This document shows, piece by piece, positions 1 to 8,651 of a stretch of DNA of 64,000 bases. The DNA comes from Burkholderia dolosa. Lineage in GTDB: Bacteria > Pseudomonadota > Gammaproteobacteria > Burkholderiales > Burkholderiaceae. The DNA is taken from positions 1 through 64,000 of the forward strand of contig NZ_CABVPR010000022.1 in NCBI RefSeq assembly GCF_902499135.1. The letters are read 5' to 3'. The notes beneath the pieces were generated by a model. The model worked only from the letters and a program-made list of their open reading frames with translations, had not been told where the DNA came from and ran no database searches. The translations under genes and the position numbers were made by a program. How positions within the stretch are numbered: position 1 is the stretch's first letter; every line of letters begins with the position of its first letter.

Positions 1-28
1 TCACTTCTTCCTTGCGTTTGCGTGGCAT
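1..28 (-). CDS. 5' end of an unidentified gene, cut by the window edge
   Basis: Reading leftward from an ATG at 28 gives only MPRKRKEEV before the window ends. The start is convincing because a perfect AAGGAG (complement of 36-41) lies 7 bases upstream. The gene is transcribed away from the large STAND-like gene, and about 140 bases separate the two start codons. A short basic N-terminus of this kind occurs in some transposase OrfA proteins and in small DNA-binding proteins, but nine residues cannot decide this, so I assign no function. It may belong to the same accessory segment. Confidence 0.55.
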
Positions 29-167
29 AAAGTGGCTCCTTGGCCATCAGTTTATGCCTCACACACAAAAGATCGGATAGGCTCTGCCGTTGGCGAACGA
101 TAGAAAGCGCGGGCTTGTGGACCTTGGCTGTTCCGATACCGACGATTTCTCCTTACATTCATCGCCA

Positions 168-3100
168 ATGTCGAAAACCAGACCCTCCACGCCCAAGGTG
201 AAAGCGCCGCGAATGCTTGCGACTGGCGGCGGCAACGCGACTGCGTCCGGCGTGAACTTCCAGCAGAGCCTTGGTGGGCTGTTCGGGCTCTGGATGCTGA
301 CTGAGACGCCGATCGACCCGCGCCTTCAACTCGGCAGCGCCATCGTCACCAGCATTCGCATGGAAACCGAGGCGCCGCTGGACGACACCTTCGCCGCGAC
401 GAGCGACGGCGGTGTCATTTGTGCCCAAGCCAAGAACACCCTCTCTCTGTCCGAGATCCTCGAAAGCGAGTTCGGAAACACGGTCGATCAGATCGTGCGT
501 CAGTTCCGGCTCTGCCGTGACGGTACAGGTGACCTCGGATGGAACCGGCCGCTCGACCCGTCCAAAGACCGATTGCTGATCGCTGTCGGGCCCGGCTCGC
601 CGGCGACTACCCGCGTCAACTTGGCGAAGGGCCTGGAGGCCCGACGGCAGCCCGGCGCACCGGTGCTCACGGCTGGCGAGACCAAGGCGCTCGCGCAGTT
701 CGACACCTGCGTCCGCCTCGCCTGGGCCATCGCCGCGCCGGGCGAACCGCTGACTGAGGATGTCCTGCTTTCGATTTCGCGCCTCACCTACGTCTATACG
801 ATCGACCCTGAAGGTTCCGATCGAATCGCTTGGGCCGCCGCCTTGGGGTCAGTCCTGAAGGCGCCGGCGGACGCCCCGACGGTTATCAACTTGCTGGAGC
901 GGGTCGCAGGAGACCTGATGGCGGCGCGCGGCGGCCGAACCCTTCACGCACTCCGCACCGACCTGATGGCCCGCGGCGCCCAGCTCGCGGCTCGGCCCGA
1001 CTATCGCAAAGATATCGCAGCGCTTACGGCCTACTCGCTGCAAACCGAACAGACGTTAGCCGGTTTGGAGGTCGTTGAAGCCGAGACGGGTATGCCCGTC
1101 GGCATTGCTCGCCACTGCCAGGCTGCGGTCAATGCGGCCGCACTCAGCGGCGACCTGTTGCTGATCGGTGAGCCCGGCGCTGGCAAAAGCGCGGTGATCA
1201 ACGCCCTCGGGCGTGCCCTTCGAGCGAAGGGCAACGACGTAGTCCAGATGGCGGTCGACCGGTTCTCGGTCGAGTCGCTGGAGGGCCTGTCTCGCGCCCT
1301 CGGTCTGGACCATGATCTGCCGGCGGTGCTGGGTGCGTGGGACGGGCCGGAACCCGCCTTCCTCTTGATCGACGCGCTGGACGCGAGTCGCGGCGGATCG
1401 GGCGAGGCGGCGTTCAAGCGGCTCGTCGAGTCCGTCGTGGAACTGGGCGGGCGATGGACCGTGATCGCCTCCATTCGGACGTTCGATCTGCGGCTGGGAC
1501 AGAATTTCCGAAGCCTCTTCAGGGGAACACCCCCTGACAGAGCCCTCCAAGGTGACGGGTTCGCCAACGTGCGGCACGTTCAGGTGCCGCCCTGGTCCGA
1601 GAGCGAATTCGCGGAATTGCTCGCCAGAGCACCGCGGCTGGCGGACATGCTCCAGAACAGCACCGCCAAGCTGCGGGAGCTGGCCATGGTGCCGTTCAAC
1701 ACCCGCCTTCTCGCCGACCTGGTCGCGACCGGCGCCGTCAGCCAGGACTTCTGGGCCATCGACTCCCAGATCGCGCTGCTGAACCTCTATTGGGACCGCC
1801 GCGTGCGGGACCACGGGGTCGCAGCCGAGGTTTGCCTGCGTTCGGTCGTCGAGGACATGGTCGCCAACCGCGCCTTGAGGGCTCAGCGGGTTAAGGTGGC
1901 CGCCGCCAACCCCGCCATCCTGGACACCTTGACCGGCGAGGGCGTGCTGGTCGTCACCAACGGCGAGCGATCCGTCCAATTCCGGCACCATCTTCTATTT
2001 GACTACGTCGCCAGCCGCGTGTTCCTCGACCCCGATGGCGTCGTTGACGGCAGCGCGGCCTTCCCCAAGGCGGAAGGGCTTGGTCTCGTCCTCGCCCCCG
2101 CCATGGGCTTTCTGCTTCAGTCACTCTGGGCCGAAGACGCCGATCACAATCGGTTCTGGACCGCGGTCAGCAACCTCTTGGGCCGCGCGGACTGCGATCC
2201 GGTGATCCGCAGCATCGCCGCTCGAATGGCGGCCGAACTGCCAACGACCACCGACGACATCGATGCCTTCGCAAAAGCGATCGGCGCGGAAGTGGCCCCC
2301 GCCGTCGCCGCCCTTCCGCACGTCGCCGGCTCCATGGCGGTTCGGCTTGAGGATGAACCCGGGATTCCCCTGGCGCCGTGGGTTCATCTCCAGCTTCAGC
2401 TGTCAAGGAAGCCAGGGTCAAACGCCGGCGTGCTGCGAATGATGGCATACATGCTGACCGAGCGCGTTCAAGATCCGGCCTTGCGCGCCGATATGGGATC
2501 GGCGGTCAGGGCGCTTCTAGCCCATGGCTACACCTTGGACGACACGCAAAGCTTGGCCACCCCCGCGATCGGCTTCGTGGCCGATACCATCGCGACAGAC
2601 GTGGACGCATCCGTGGCCTTGCTGCGTGCGGCGCTGACCGATGATCGCTTCGACCGATTTGCGCCCCAGGAACTGCCCGCGCTAGCGGGGAAGATCGACG
2701 CCATCGCCAAGGCCTCACCGGCATTCGCGGCGGAAATCTACGAGAGCGCCTTCGCGCGCCAGGTGAGCGACGACCGTAAAACCTCCATGGGCAGCGGTCG
2801 AATTCTCAACCTGACCTCCAACGCTCGGCAGGACTTCGAGTCATCGCGGTGGTCGCTCAAGGAATACTTCCCTCGGTTCCTACACGCATCGCCGGTCGCG
2901 GCGACCCAAGCTTTGCTGGTGGCGCTCGCTGGTTACGTTGCGCGCGAACACTCCCGTTCAGAAGGGGTGAACCCGCTCCAAGTCACTGTCGCTGGTGATG
3001 TGGTGCATCTCCAGCAGGACCTCAGTTACATCTGGGCCCATGAGGTCCACCCTCAACACGCCCACGACGCCGATGCCCTGTTGTCGCAATTCGAGACCTG

Positions 3101-5063
3101 GCTCGAGACCGGCGACGAGGCGGCGGTTTTGGCGTCGGTCGAACACGCTGTGCGCGAAGGCAGTCTCGCCGTCATGTGGTCGCGACTCTTCATGGCGGCT
3201 GCGGCCCGGGGCGGCGCCCTGGCTGAACGGCTACTTCCGTATGCAGCGCGATCCGAGTTCTTGATCACACCCGACACGCGCAAGGACTCCATCGACCTCT
3301 TGGCGGCTCAATATGATGGGCTATCGGTCGAAGAGCGCGAAGCGCTTGAAGGCGAACTCATCGATCACCCCTTCGACGATTTTCTCCACCCGAAGGCCGC
3401 GAAAGAGGGGTTTCTCCGGCGTCTCTTCGCCACCATCGGCGCTGAGCGCCTGGCGACCCAAGCAGCCCGCGACATCCTGGCCGCGGCTCCTGAGACCGAG
3501 ATTACCAACAACCGGCTCCACAACGTCGAGGTGAGCTGGGGCAAGGCCGACGACGATTTCTACTGGCTCAGCCAGGAGAATAAGGCGAACCCAATCGTAC
3601 GCGAGACCGGCGCAGAGCTTGACCGGGCTCGCCGCGCACTGGGCTTGGAAGGCGACCGCAAGGGTCCCGTCGAGTCCGTGACCGAAGCACTCGCAGCGCT
3701 GACGGCGCTTAAGGCCCGCTTGGACAGCGGTGCCATCCCGGACGACTCCCTAGTGCGCCGAGCGGAGGGTACGTTCGCGGAAGGCGTTCATAAGGTGGTC
3801 AACTCCAGCCACGTGTCGGCTGACACGCCGGCGGAGTTGATCGACCAACTCCTGAGCTGGATCGAGTACGCCAGCCACCTCAAAAATCCGGAGGCCGAGG
3901 ACGATACCGAGGCCAAGTTCGAGGAGTTCTCGAGTTGGGGTTCGCCGTCGGCGAGGCTTGAGGCGGCGGAAGCGGCGCTCGACCTTTGCCTGAAACGGCC
4001 TGAGGTTTACCCAGGGCTGGAGCCGTTGATCGACCGCGTCTTGGCCGATCCCCATCCCGCCGTTCGCTTGAGCGCCGCCCTTCATTTGATCCGTATCTGG
4101 GAGATGGATCGCGCGGGATTCTGGGCGCGAGCGACCCGTCTGGTCGAGGTCGAGGAAAATCGTAGCGTACTGGATAGCTACGTCTGCAACTGCTTGAGCA
4201 ACATCCAACGGTATGACGCAGCGCGTCCAGTTGCCGACCTCATCATGATTTTGATTGAGCGGTGCCCGGCAAGCGACCGGCGCAACGCGACGATCCGCCG
4301 ACATTTGGTTCAGATGACACTGCAGTTTTGGCTGCGGTTCGGCTTCACGGACGCCGAGGAGCATGTCCGAGGCTGGTTTGCACGGACGGTCGACAACGTC
4401 GAAGAGGTCCGCGATGCGATCCGGTGGATGCGGGCGGCCTACACGGCCGGCTTGCGGGGCCCGGAGGATCCAGACCCGGCTCGAGATCGAGCGACGGCCA
4501 TCGAGTTGACCATCCAGGCGGTTTCTCAGGCGGGCGACGTTCTGACCCACTATGCCACGCTCTCAGCTCCCACAGAGGCGGAGATTGAGCGCGCCGGGAG
4601 CGCAATGCAGATCATCGATACCGTCTGCCAGCAGTTCTACTTCAGCTCGGGCGCGTTCCAACATGGGGACCGGAACCCGCCACCGATGACAGTGGAAGGC
4701 TCCGCTGTTTTCCTTCACGAGACGGCGCCCATCCTGCGCCAGATCGGCGAGCACGGCGGGCCGCACACGGTCTACTATCTGATCCAGTTGTTGGAGCACC
4801 TGGTCGAAGCCGATCCCGCCGGCGTGTTCGATCTCATCGCCTTCGCCGTTCTCAAGGGCGGACAGCAAACCGGCTACCAATTCGAGAGCTTGGCGGCCGA
4901 CCTCATGGTGAAGCTGGTCGGGCGCTACCTTGCCGACCACAAGGAAATCTTCGACGATTCGCAACGCCGAACCGCGCTCGTTGACACGCTGGAAGTGTTC
5001 GTTGCGGTCGGCTGGCCGTCAATCCGTCGGCTCTTCTATCGGCTTCCAGAACTGCTGCAGTAG
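168..5063 (+). CDS. Avs-like STAND NTPase with N-terminal nuclease-like domain (candidate anti-phage sensor)
   Basis: This is a protein of about 1631 aa with three visible parts. Residues about 15-130 resemble a Cap4/DUF4297-type PD-(D/E)xK nuclease: an acidic run with E68, D72 and D73 is followed by QAK at 87-89. Residues about 310-620 form a P-loop NTPase: Walker A GEPGAGKS at 334-341, Walker B LLIDALD at about 399-405, a sensor strand ending ASIRTFD, and the STAND/NACHT-type motif FRHHLLFDYVA near 605. The remaining 1000 residues look alpha-helical and repeat-like, with no recognised family. Nuclease plus STAND ATPase plus long helical sensor is the layout of antiviral Avs proteins, so a role in phage sensing is inferred. 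I chose ATG 168; an in-frame TTG at 90 would add 26 residues, and neither has a strong ribosome site. Codon use is less extreme than in the neighbouring core genes, which suggests transfer. Confidence 0.8.
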   Translation: MSKTRPSTPKVKAPRMLATGGGNATASGVNFQQSLGGLFGLWMLTETPIDPRLQLGSAIVTSIRMETEAPLDDTFAATSDGGVICAQAKNTLSLSEILESEFGNTVDQIVRQFRLCRDGTGDLGWNRPLDPSKDRLLIAVGPGSPATTRVNLAKGLEARRQPGAPVLTAGETKALAQFDTCVRLAWAIAAPGEPLTEDVLLSISRLTYVYTIDPEGSDRIAWAAALGSVLKAPADAPTVINLLERVAGDLMAARGGRTLHALRTDLMARGAQLAARPDYRKDIAALTAYSLQTEQTLAGLEVVEAETGMPVGIARHCQAAVNAAALSGDLLLIGEPGAGKSAVINALGRALRAKGNDVVQMAVDRFSVESLEGLSRALGLDHDLPAVLGAWDGPEPAFLLIDALDASRGGSGEAAFKRLVESVVELGGRWTVIASIRTFDLRLGQNFRSLFRGTPPDRALQGDGFANVRHVQVPPWSESEFAELLARAPRLADMLQNSTAKLRELAMVPFNTRLLADLVATGAVSQDFWAIDSQIALLNLYWDRRVRDHGVAAEVCLRSVVEDMVANRALRAQRVKVAAANPAILDTLTGEGVLVVTNGERSVQFRHHLLFDYVASRVFLDPDGVVDGSAAFPKAEGLGLVLAPAMGFLLQSLWAEDADHNRFWTAVSNLLGRADCDPVIRSIAARMAAELPTTTDDIDAFAKAIGAEVAPAVAALPHVAGSMAVRLEDEPGIPLAPWVHLQLQLSRKPGSNAGVLRMMAYMLTERVQDPALRADMGSAVRALLAHGYTLDDTQSLATPAIGFVADTIATDVDASVALLRAALTDDRFDRFAPQELPALAGKIDAIAKASPAFAAEIYESAFARQVSDDRKTSMGSGRILNLTSNARQDFESSRWSLKEYFPRFLHASPVAATQALLVALAGYVAREHSRSEGVNPLQVTVAGDVVHLQQDLSYIWAHEVHPQHAHDADALLSQFETWLETGDEAAVLASVEHAVREGSLAVMWSRLFMAAAARGGALAERLLPYAARSEFLITPDTRKDSIDLLAAQYDGLSVEEREALEGELIDHPFDDFLHPKAAKEGFLRRLFATIGAERLATQAARDILAAAPETEITNNRLHNVEVSWGKADDDFYWLSQENKANPIVRETGAELDRARRALGLEGDRKGPVESVTEALAALTALKARLDSGAIPDDSLVRRAEGTFAEGVHKVVNSSHVSADTPAELIDQLLSWIEYASHLKNPEAEDDTEAKFEEFSSWGSPSARLEAAEAALDLCLKRPEVYPGLEPLIDRVLADPHPAVRLSAALHLIRIWEMDRAGFWARATRLVEVEENRSVLDSYVCNCLSNIQRYDAARPVADLIMILIERCPASDRRNATIRRHLVQMTLQFWLRFGFTDAEEHVRGWFARTVDNVEEVRDAIRWMRAAYTAGLRGPEDPDPARDRATAIELTIQAVSQAGDVLTHYATLSAPTEAEIERAGSAMQIIDTVCQQFYFSSGAFQHGDRNPPPMTVEGSAVFLHETAPILRQIGEHGGPHTVYYLIQLLEHLVEADPAGVFDLIAFAVLKGGQQTGYQFESLAADLMVKLVGRYLADHKEIFDDSQRRTALVDTLEVFVAVGWPSIRRLFYRLPELLQ

Positions 5064-5327
5064 ACGATTATCGTTCATCACACTGCGCTGAGATCGGGAT
5101 AACGACCACACACATTGTGCGGCCCTGGTCGCGGGCTCGCATGGCGCGAATGTCCGGTTAGCGGCTTAGTCCCAAAGATCGCTTCTGGCGCTGCGCAGCA
5201 CTTGCGCGGAGGTAAGGGAGCGGAGCATAAACGTGGCCTTTACAGGCCATCGAATCCAAATGAGACCCTTCTTTCTCCATGGTATTTTGCGTGGTATCGA
5301 CAAGATCAATTGGAATAAGTGATTGAT

Positions 5328-5343
5328 TTAAATAATTATTTAA
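5328..5343. repeat. Perfect 16-bp AT-only palindrome
   Basis: TTAAATAATTATTTAA reads identically on both strands. It lies in the most AT-rich part of the window, 265 bases after the STAND-like gene. Function is unknown; a protein-binding or recombination site is possible. Confidence 0.6.
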
Positions 5344-5378
5344 TGCAAAAAGATAATCGAGTGGGAATAAACCGATAG

Positions 5379-5400
5379 CCTCTGCAGCAGTCTGCAGAGG
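5379..5400. repeat. Inverted repeat, 9-bp arms with 4-nt loop
   Basis: CCTCTGCAG and CTGCAGAGG flank the loop CAGT. No T-run follows directly, so it is not a classical terminator. It could be an operator or the end structure of a mobile segment. Confidence 0.55.
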
Positions 5401-5405
5401 TCTAT

Positions 5406-5419
5406 AAATCGCGCGATTT
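5406..5419. repeat. Perfect 14-bp palindrome
   Basis: AAATCGCGCGATTT is a perfect palindrome 5 bases after the preceding inverted repeat. The tight spacing of the elements suggests a protein-binding region. Confidence 0.55.
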
Positions 5420-5536
5420 CTTCCTACGGAATCAAAGAATCACTGTCTTTTTTTGATCCGCCGGCGTCCGTCACCGGCAGCGCGCGATCAACGACGCCGG
5501 CCACGGCGCAGCACCTTTCTCCGCAGACGACCTGAT

Positions 5537-5567
5537 TTGCTACCGTCACCGGGCGTAACGGTAGCAA
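5537..5567. repeat. Inverted repeat, perfect 10-bp arms
   Basis: TTGCTACCGT (5537-5546) and ACGGTAGCAA (5558-5567) are exact reverse complements separated by 11 bases. No T-tract follows. It could be an operator or an RNA hairpin, and no adjacent gene explains it. Confidence 0.55.
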
Positions 5568-5884
5568 GCGACGGTATGGTTTTCGCGGAGCATGCATGCT
5601 GACGGGCCCCGAGTTCGGGCGCTCGACCCGACCGACAGCACACCTGCAAAGTGCCCGACCGACGTGGCCGATATGCGGCGGTCACGTCGTCCGCGGTAGT
5701 GGATTTCCGTTTCGACTATCGCGTCGATCGGCGGCGCGACGAGGATTCATACGAATCCCGCCCGCGCATCGGCATCGCTGCGCACGATCGCGGGTGCCAT
5801 CCCGCGCACGCTTCATCACCGTCTCTATCTCGCCACGTCGCGCTACCCGCACGGCAACCACCCATCCCGCGCCACAGCCGCGCG

Positions 5885-6847
5885 CTACCGCGCCGCCGTC
5901 AACCGCATCCGCTTCGTATTCGGCAGCGGCTCGTGCTGCATCGGCCCTTTGACCAGTTCGCTCATCGCGTCGCGAATCCAGCGGTTGGCCGGCTCGTGAT
6001 GAAAGCGCGGATGCCAGTGCAGATAAAGGTCGTACTTGGGCGCGGGGAACGGCAGCGGCAGCAGCTTCACGTTCACGAACTCCGCGAAGCGCCGCCCGAC
6101 GGCCTGAGGCACCGCCGCAATCATGTCCGACCCGGCGACGACGAACGGCACGCCGATAAAGCGCGGCACACTGAAGCGCACGTTGATGCGAATGCCGAGG
6201 CGCTCGTGCGTGCGAGCGAGCACGTCCTGCTCGCGGCCTTCGGGATGCACCATCACATGCGCGGCAGCGCAGTACTGATCGAGCGACAGCGTGTCGCCGA
6301 TTTCCGGATGATCGTCGCGCGCGATACACAGATACGAATGCCGATACAGCGCTTTGCGCTTCAGCGATTCGCTGTTCAAACCCGGAAAGTAGCCGATCGC
6401 GAGGTCGACGTCGCCGCTCGCCAGCGCTTCCTCCAGCTCCGGCATGCTGAGCGCGACCGTCTTGATGCTCACGTGCGGCGCGGTCTTGTCGAGAAAGCTC
6501 TGCAGGCGCGGCAGGAACACCATTTCGCCGATGTCCGACATGCACAGCACGAAATTTCGCGACGACTCGGCAGGGCGGAACTCGGGCATCGGCAAGATTT
6601 CGGTCTGCACGAGATCGAGTAGCCGCGCCACCGGATCGCCGAGCGCCTGCGCGCGCGGCGTCGGCTCCATGCCGCGGCCCGTGCGCACGAACAGCGGATC
6701 CTCGAACAGCTCGCGCAGCTTCGACAACGCGTAGCTCATCGCAGGCTGGCTGAGCCCGATGCTCACGCCGGCCTGCGTGACATGGCGCTTTTTCAGCAGC
6801 GCATCGAACACCTTCAGCAGATTCAGGTCGACCTGACGAATATCCAT
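5885..6847 (-). CDS. LysR-family transcriptional regulator of the aconitase X cluster
   Basis: The 320-aa protein opens with a LysR winged helix-turn-helix (DLNLLKVFDALLKKRHVTQA, then SQPAMSYALSKLRELFEDPLF) at about residues 5-65. An effector-binding domain follows, at about 95-300. The start at ATG 6847 sits directly before the DNA-binding domain, as in the family. It is transcribed divergently from the dehydratase gene starting at 6935, with only 87 bases between them, so it very likely controls the catabolic genes to its right. The inducer is unknown. Frames extending further upstream are antisense to the dehydratase and are not real. Confidence 0.92.
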   Translation of the reverse strand: MDIRQVDLNLLKVFDALLKKRHVTQAGVSIGLSQPAMSYALSKLRELFEDPLFVRTGRGMEPTPRAQALGDPVARLLDLVQTEILPMPEFRPAESSRNFVLCMSDIGEMVFLPRLQSFLDKTAPHVSIKTVALSMPELEEALASGDVDLAIGYFPGLNSESLKRKALYRHSYLCIARDDHPEIGDTLSLDQYCAAAHVMVHPEGREQDVLARTHERLGIRINVRFSVPRFIGVPFVVAGSDMIAAVPQAVGRRFAEFVNVKLLPLPFPAPKYDLYLHWHPRFHHEPANRWIRDAMSELVKGPMQHEPLPNTKRMRLTAAR

Positions 6848-6878
6848 GGTTTGGATGATGCCTATCGATTTCACATAA

Positions 6879-6907
6879 TTGACGGATTTTATCCTGCTTC
6901 CTAACAT
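6879..6907 (+). promoter_or_regulatory. Predicted sigma-70 promoter for the dehydratase operon
   Basis: TTGACG (6879-6884) and TAACAT (6902-6907) are separated by exactly 17 bases. They lie upstream of the AAGGAG ribosome site at 6920-6925. The promoter is in the LysR/dehydratase divergent gap, and GGATTTTATCC in the spacer is a small hyphenated palindrome that a regulator could use. Confidence 0.55.
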
Positions 6908-6934
6908 CGTTTCACAACAAAGGAGTGAGACGCC

Positions 6935-8650
6935 ATGTCCGATGGACGCAAGCCGCAACGCCCGTTGCGCAGCAATTTCCCGCGCGGTTCCTATCTCGGC
7001 GCGGTGCGCGCCGCTCAATGGCGCAATCTCGGCATCGGCGAGGAAGACCTCGACAAGCCGAAGATCGCCATCGTCAATTCGTCGTCCGAACTCGCTACCT
7101 GCTTCAGCCATCTCGACGGCATCGCCGCGCAACTGAAACAGGCGATCCGCGCCGCGGGCGCGCTGCCGTTCGAGATCCGCACCGCGGCGCCGAGCGACTT
7201 CATCACCGGCGCGGGCGCGCGCGGCGCATACATACTGGCCGCGCGCGACCTCGTCACGAACGACATCGAAGTGGCCGTCGAGGGTGCGCAGCTCGACGGG
7301 ATGGTGTGCCTGGCGTCGTGCGACAAGACCGTGCCGGGCCAGCTGATGGCGGCCGCGCGGCTGAACATCCCGAGCATCGTCGTCGCGTGCGGTTATCAGC
7401 CAAGCGGCGAATATCGCGGCGAGCACGTGGACATCGAGGACGTATTCGTCGGCGCGATGCATACGCTGACCGGCAAGCTGCCCGTCGACGACTTGATCGG
7501 CATGAGCCAGAACGCGATTCGCGGCCCGGGCGTGTGCTCGGGGCTCGGCACGGCGAATTCGATGCATATGGCGAGCGAGGCGCTCGGCATGTCGTTGCCC
7601 GGCAGCACGCCGGTCGCCGCGAACAGCGACAGGATGTTCGCGTTCGTGCGCGAGGCGGGCGCGCGCATCGTCGAGATGGTGCGCGACGACCTGAAGCCGC
7701 GCGACATCCTCACGCGCGGCGCGTTCGCGAATGCGGTGAAGACGATGCTCGCGGTCGGCGGCTCGATCAATACGGTCAAGCACTTGCAGGCGATCGCGAC
7801 GGAAGGCGGGTTCGACGTCGACGTGTACGCGCTGTTCGAGGCGTTCGCCGCGCACGTTCCGGTGCTGACGGGCGTGCGTCCGGTCGGCTCGCACACGATC
7901 GAGCAACTGGAGGCCGCGGGCGGCGGGCGCGGCGTGATGAAGCGGCTCGAACCCTGGCTCGACACCGGTGCGCTGACGGTGACGGGGCGCACGGTGAAGG
8001 ACAACCTGGCCGACGCGACGATCGCCGACGACGACGTGATCCGCCCGCCGGAGCGCGCGTTCGCGAACCATCCGGCGATCGTGCTGGTGCGCGGCAACCT
8101 CGCACCGCAGGCCGGCATCGTCAAATTCGGCATTTCGCCGACCAAGCAGCGCGCATTCACGGGCGACGCGATCTGCTTCTCGACGTCCGACGATGCGATC
8201 GCCGCGATCAAGGACGGCCGCGTGCAGCCGGGCAAGGTCGTCGTGATGCGCGGCGCGGGCGTATGCGGCGGCCCGGCGATGGGCGGCGGTGCGTCGCGCG
8301 TGGTGTTCGCGCTCGACGGCGCGGGCTTGTCCGAGCGCGTCGCGATGCTCACCGACGGGCATCTGTCGGGGCTTGTCTGCAAGGGGCTGGTAGTCGCGGA
8401 AGTGTCGCCGGAAGCCGCGACCGGCGGTCCGCTCGCGTTCGTCGAGGACGGCGACACGATCGAAATCGACCTGGACCGGCGCGTGTGCGATCTGAAGGTC
8501 GACGAAGCCGAGCTCGCGCGCCGCCGCGCCGCGTGGCAGCGTCCCGCGCCGGTGAACGACACCGGCTGGCTGAAAATCTACCGCGCGACGGTCGGCACGA
8601 TGCCGCAAGGCGCGGTGCTCGGCGCGGACCGGCCGGCGCGGGAGCGCTGA
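6935..8650 (+). CDS. IlvD/Edd-family dehydratase (sugar-acid or hydroxy-acid dehydratase)
   Basis: The 571-aa protein is a full-length member of the Fe-S dehydratase family of dihydroxy-acid dehydratase and phosphogluconate dehydratase. The three cluster-ligand cysteines are in the expected places: C56 (SELATCFSH), C129 (SCDKTVPG) and C201 (GVCSGLGTANSM). The family removes water from a dihydroxy acid to give a 2-oxo acid. The housekeeping ilvD role is unlikely here, because the gene is first in a catabolic cluster with transporters, a dioxygenase and aconitase X. Its substrate is more probably a sugar acid or hydroxylated acid. The ATG has AAAGGAG upstream. The following transporter starts 1 base after the stop, so the two are co-transcribed. 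Confidence 0.9.
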   Translation: MSDGRKPQRPLRSNFPRGSYLGAVRAAQWRNLGIGEEDLDKPKIAIVNSSSELATCFSHLDGIAAQLKQAIRAAGALPFEIRTAAPSDFITGAGARGAYILAARDLVTNDIEVAVEGAQLDGMVCLASCDKTVPGQLMAAARLNIPSIVVACGYQPSGEYRGEHVDIEDVFVGAMHTLTGKLPVDDLIGMSQNAIRGPGVCSGLGTANSMHMASEALGMSLPGSTPVAANSDRMFAFVREAGARIVEMVRDDLKPRDILTRGAFANAVKTMLAVGGSINTVKHLQAIATEGGFDVDVYALFEAFAAHVPVLTGVRPVGSHTIEQLEAAGGGRGVMKRLEPWLDTGALTVTGRTVKDNLADATIADDDVIRPPERAFANHPAIVLVRGNLAPQAGIVKFGISPTKQRAFTGDAICFSTSDDAIAAIKDGRVQPGKVVVMRGAGVCGGPAMGGGASRVVFALDGAGLSERVAMLTDGHLSGLVCKGLVVAEVSPEAATGGPLAFVEDGDTIEIDLDRRVCDLKVDEAELARRRAAWQRPAPVNDTGWLKIYRATVGTMPQGAVLGADRPARER

Positions 8651-8651
8651 G

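Larger units (their letters stand above)
5064..5884. other. Gene-free junction between accessory segment and core-like DNA
   Basis: No convincing gene lies here; a 67-codon frame at 5115-5318 has no recognisable product. The stretch 5310-5460 is strikingly AT-rich compared with everything around it. It contains three palindromic elements, and a fourth long inverted repeat lies downstream at 5537-5567 (listed separately). It could be the right edge of a transferred segment. I see no tRNA end, integrase or clear direct repeat to prove that. Confidence 0.5.

Noticed and set aside
5115-5318. Small plus-strand frame of 67 codons after the STAND gene
   Set aside because: It has no clear ribosome site, odd composition and no recognisable domain, and it ends in the AT-rich palindrome patch. 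It is more likely non-coding.
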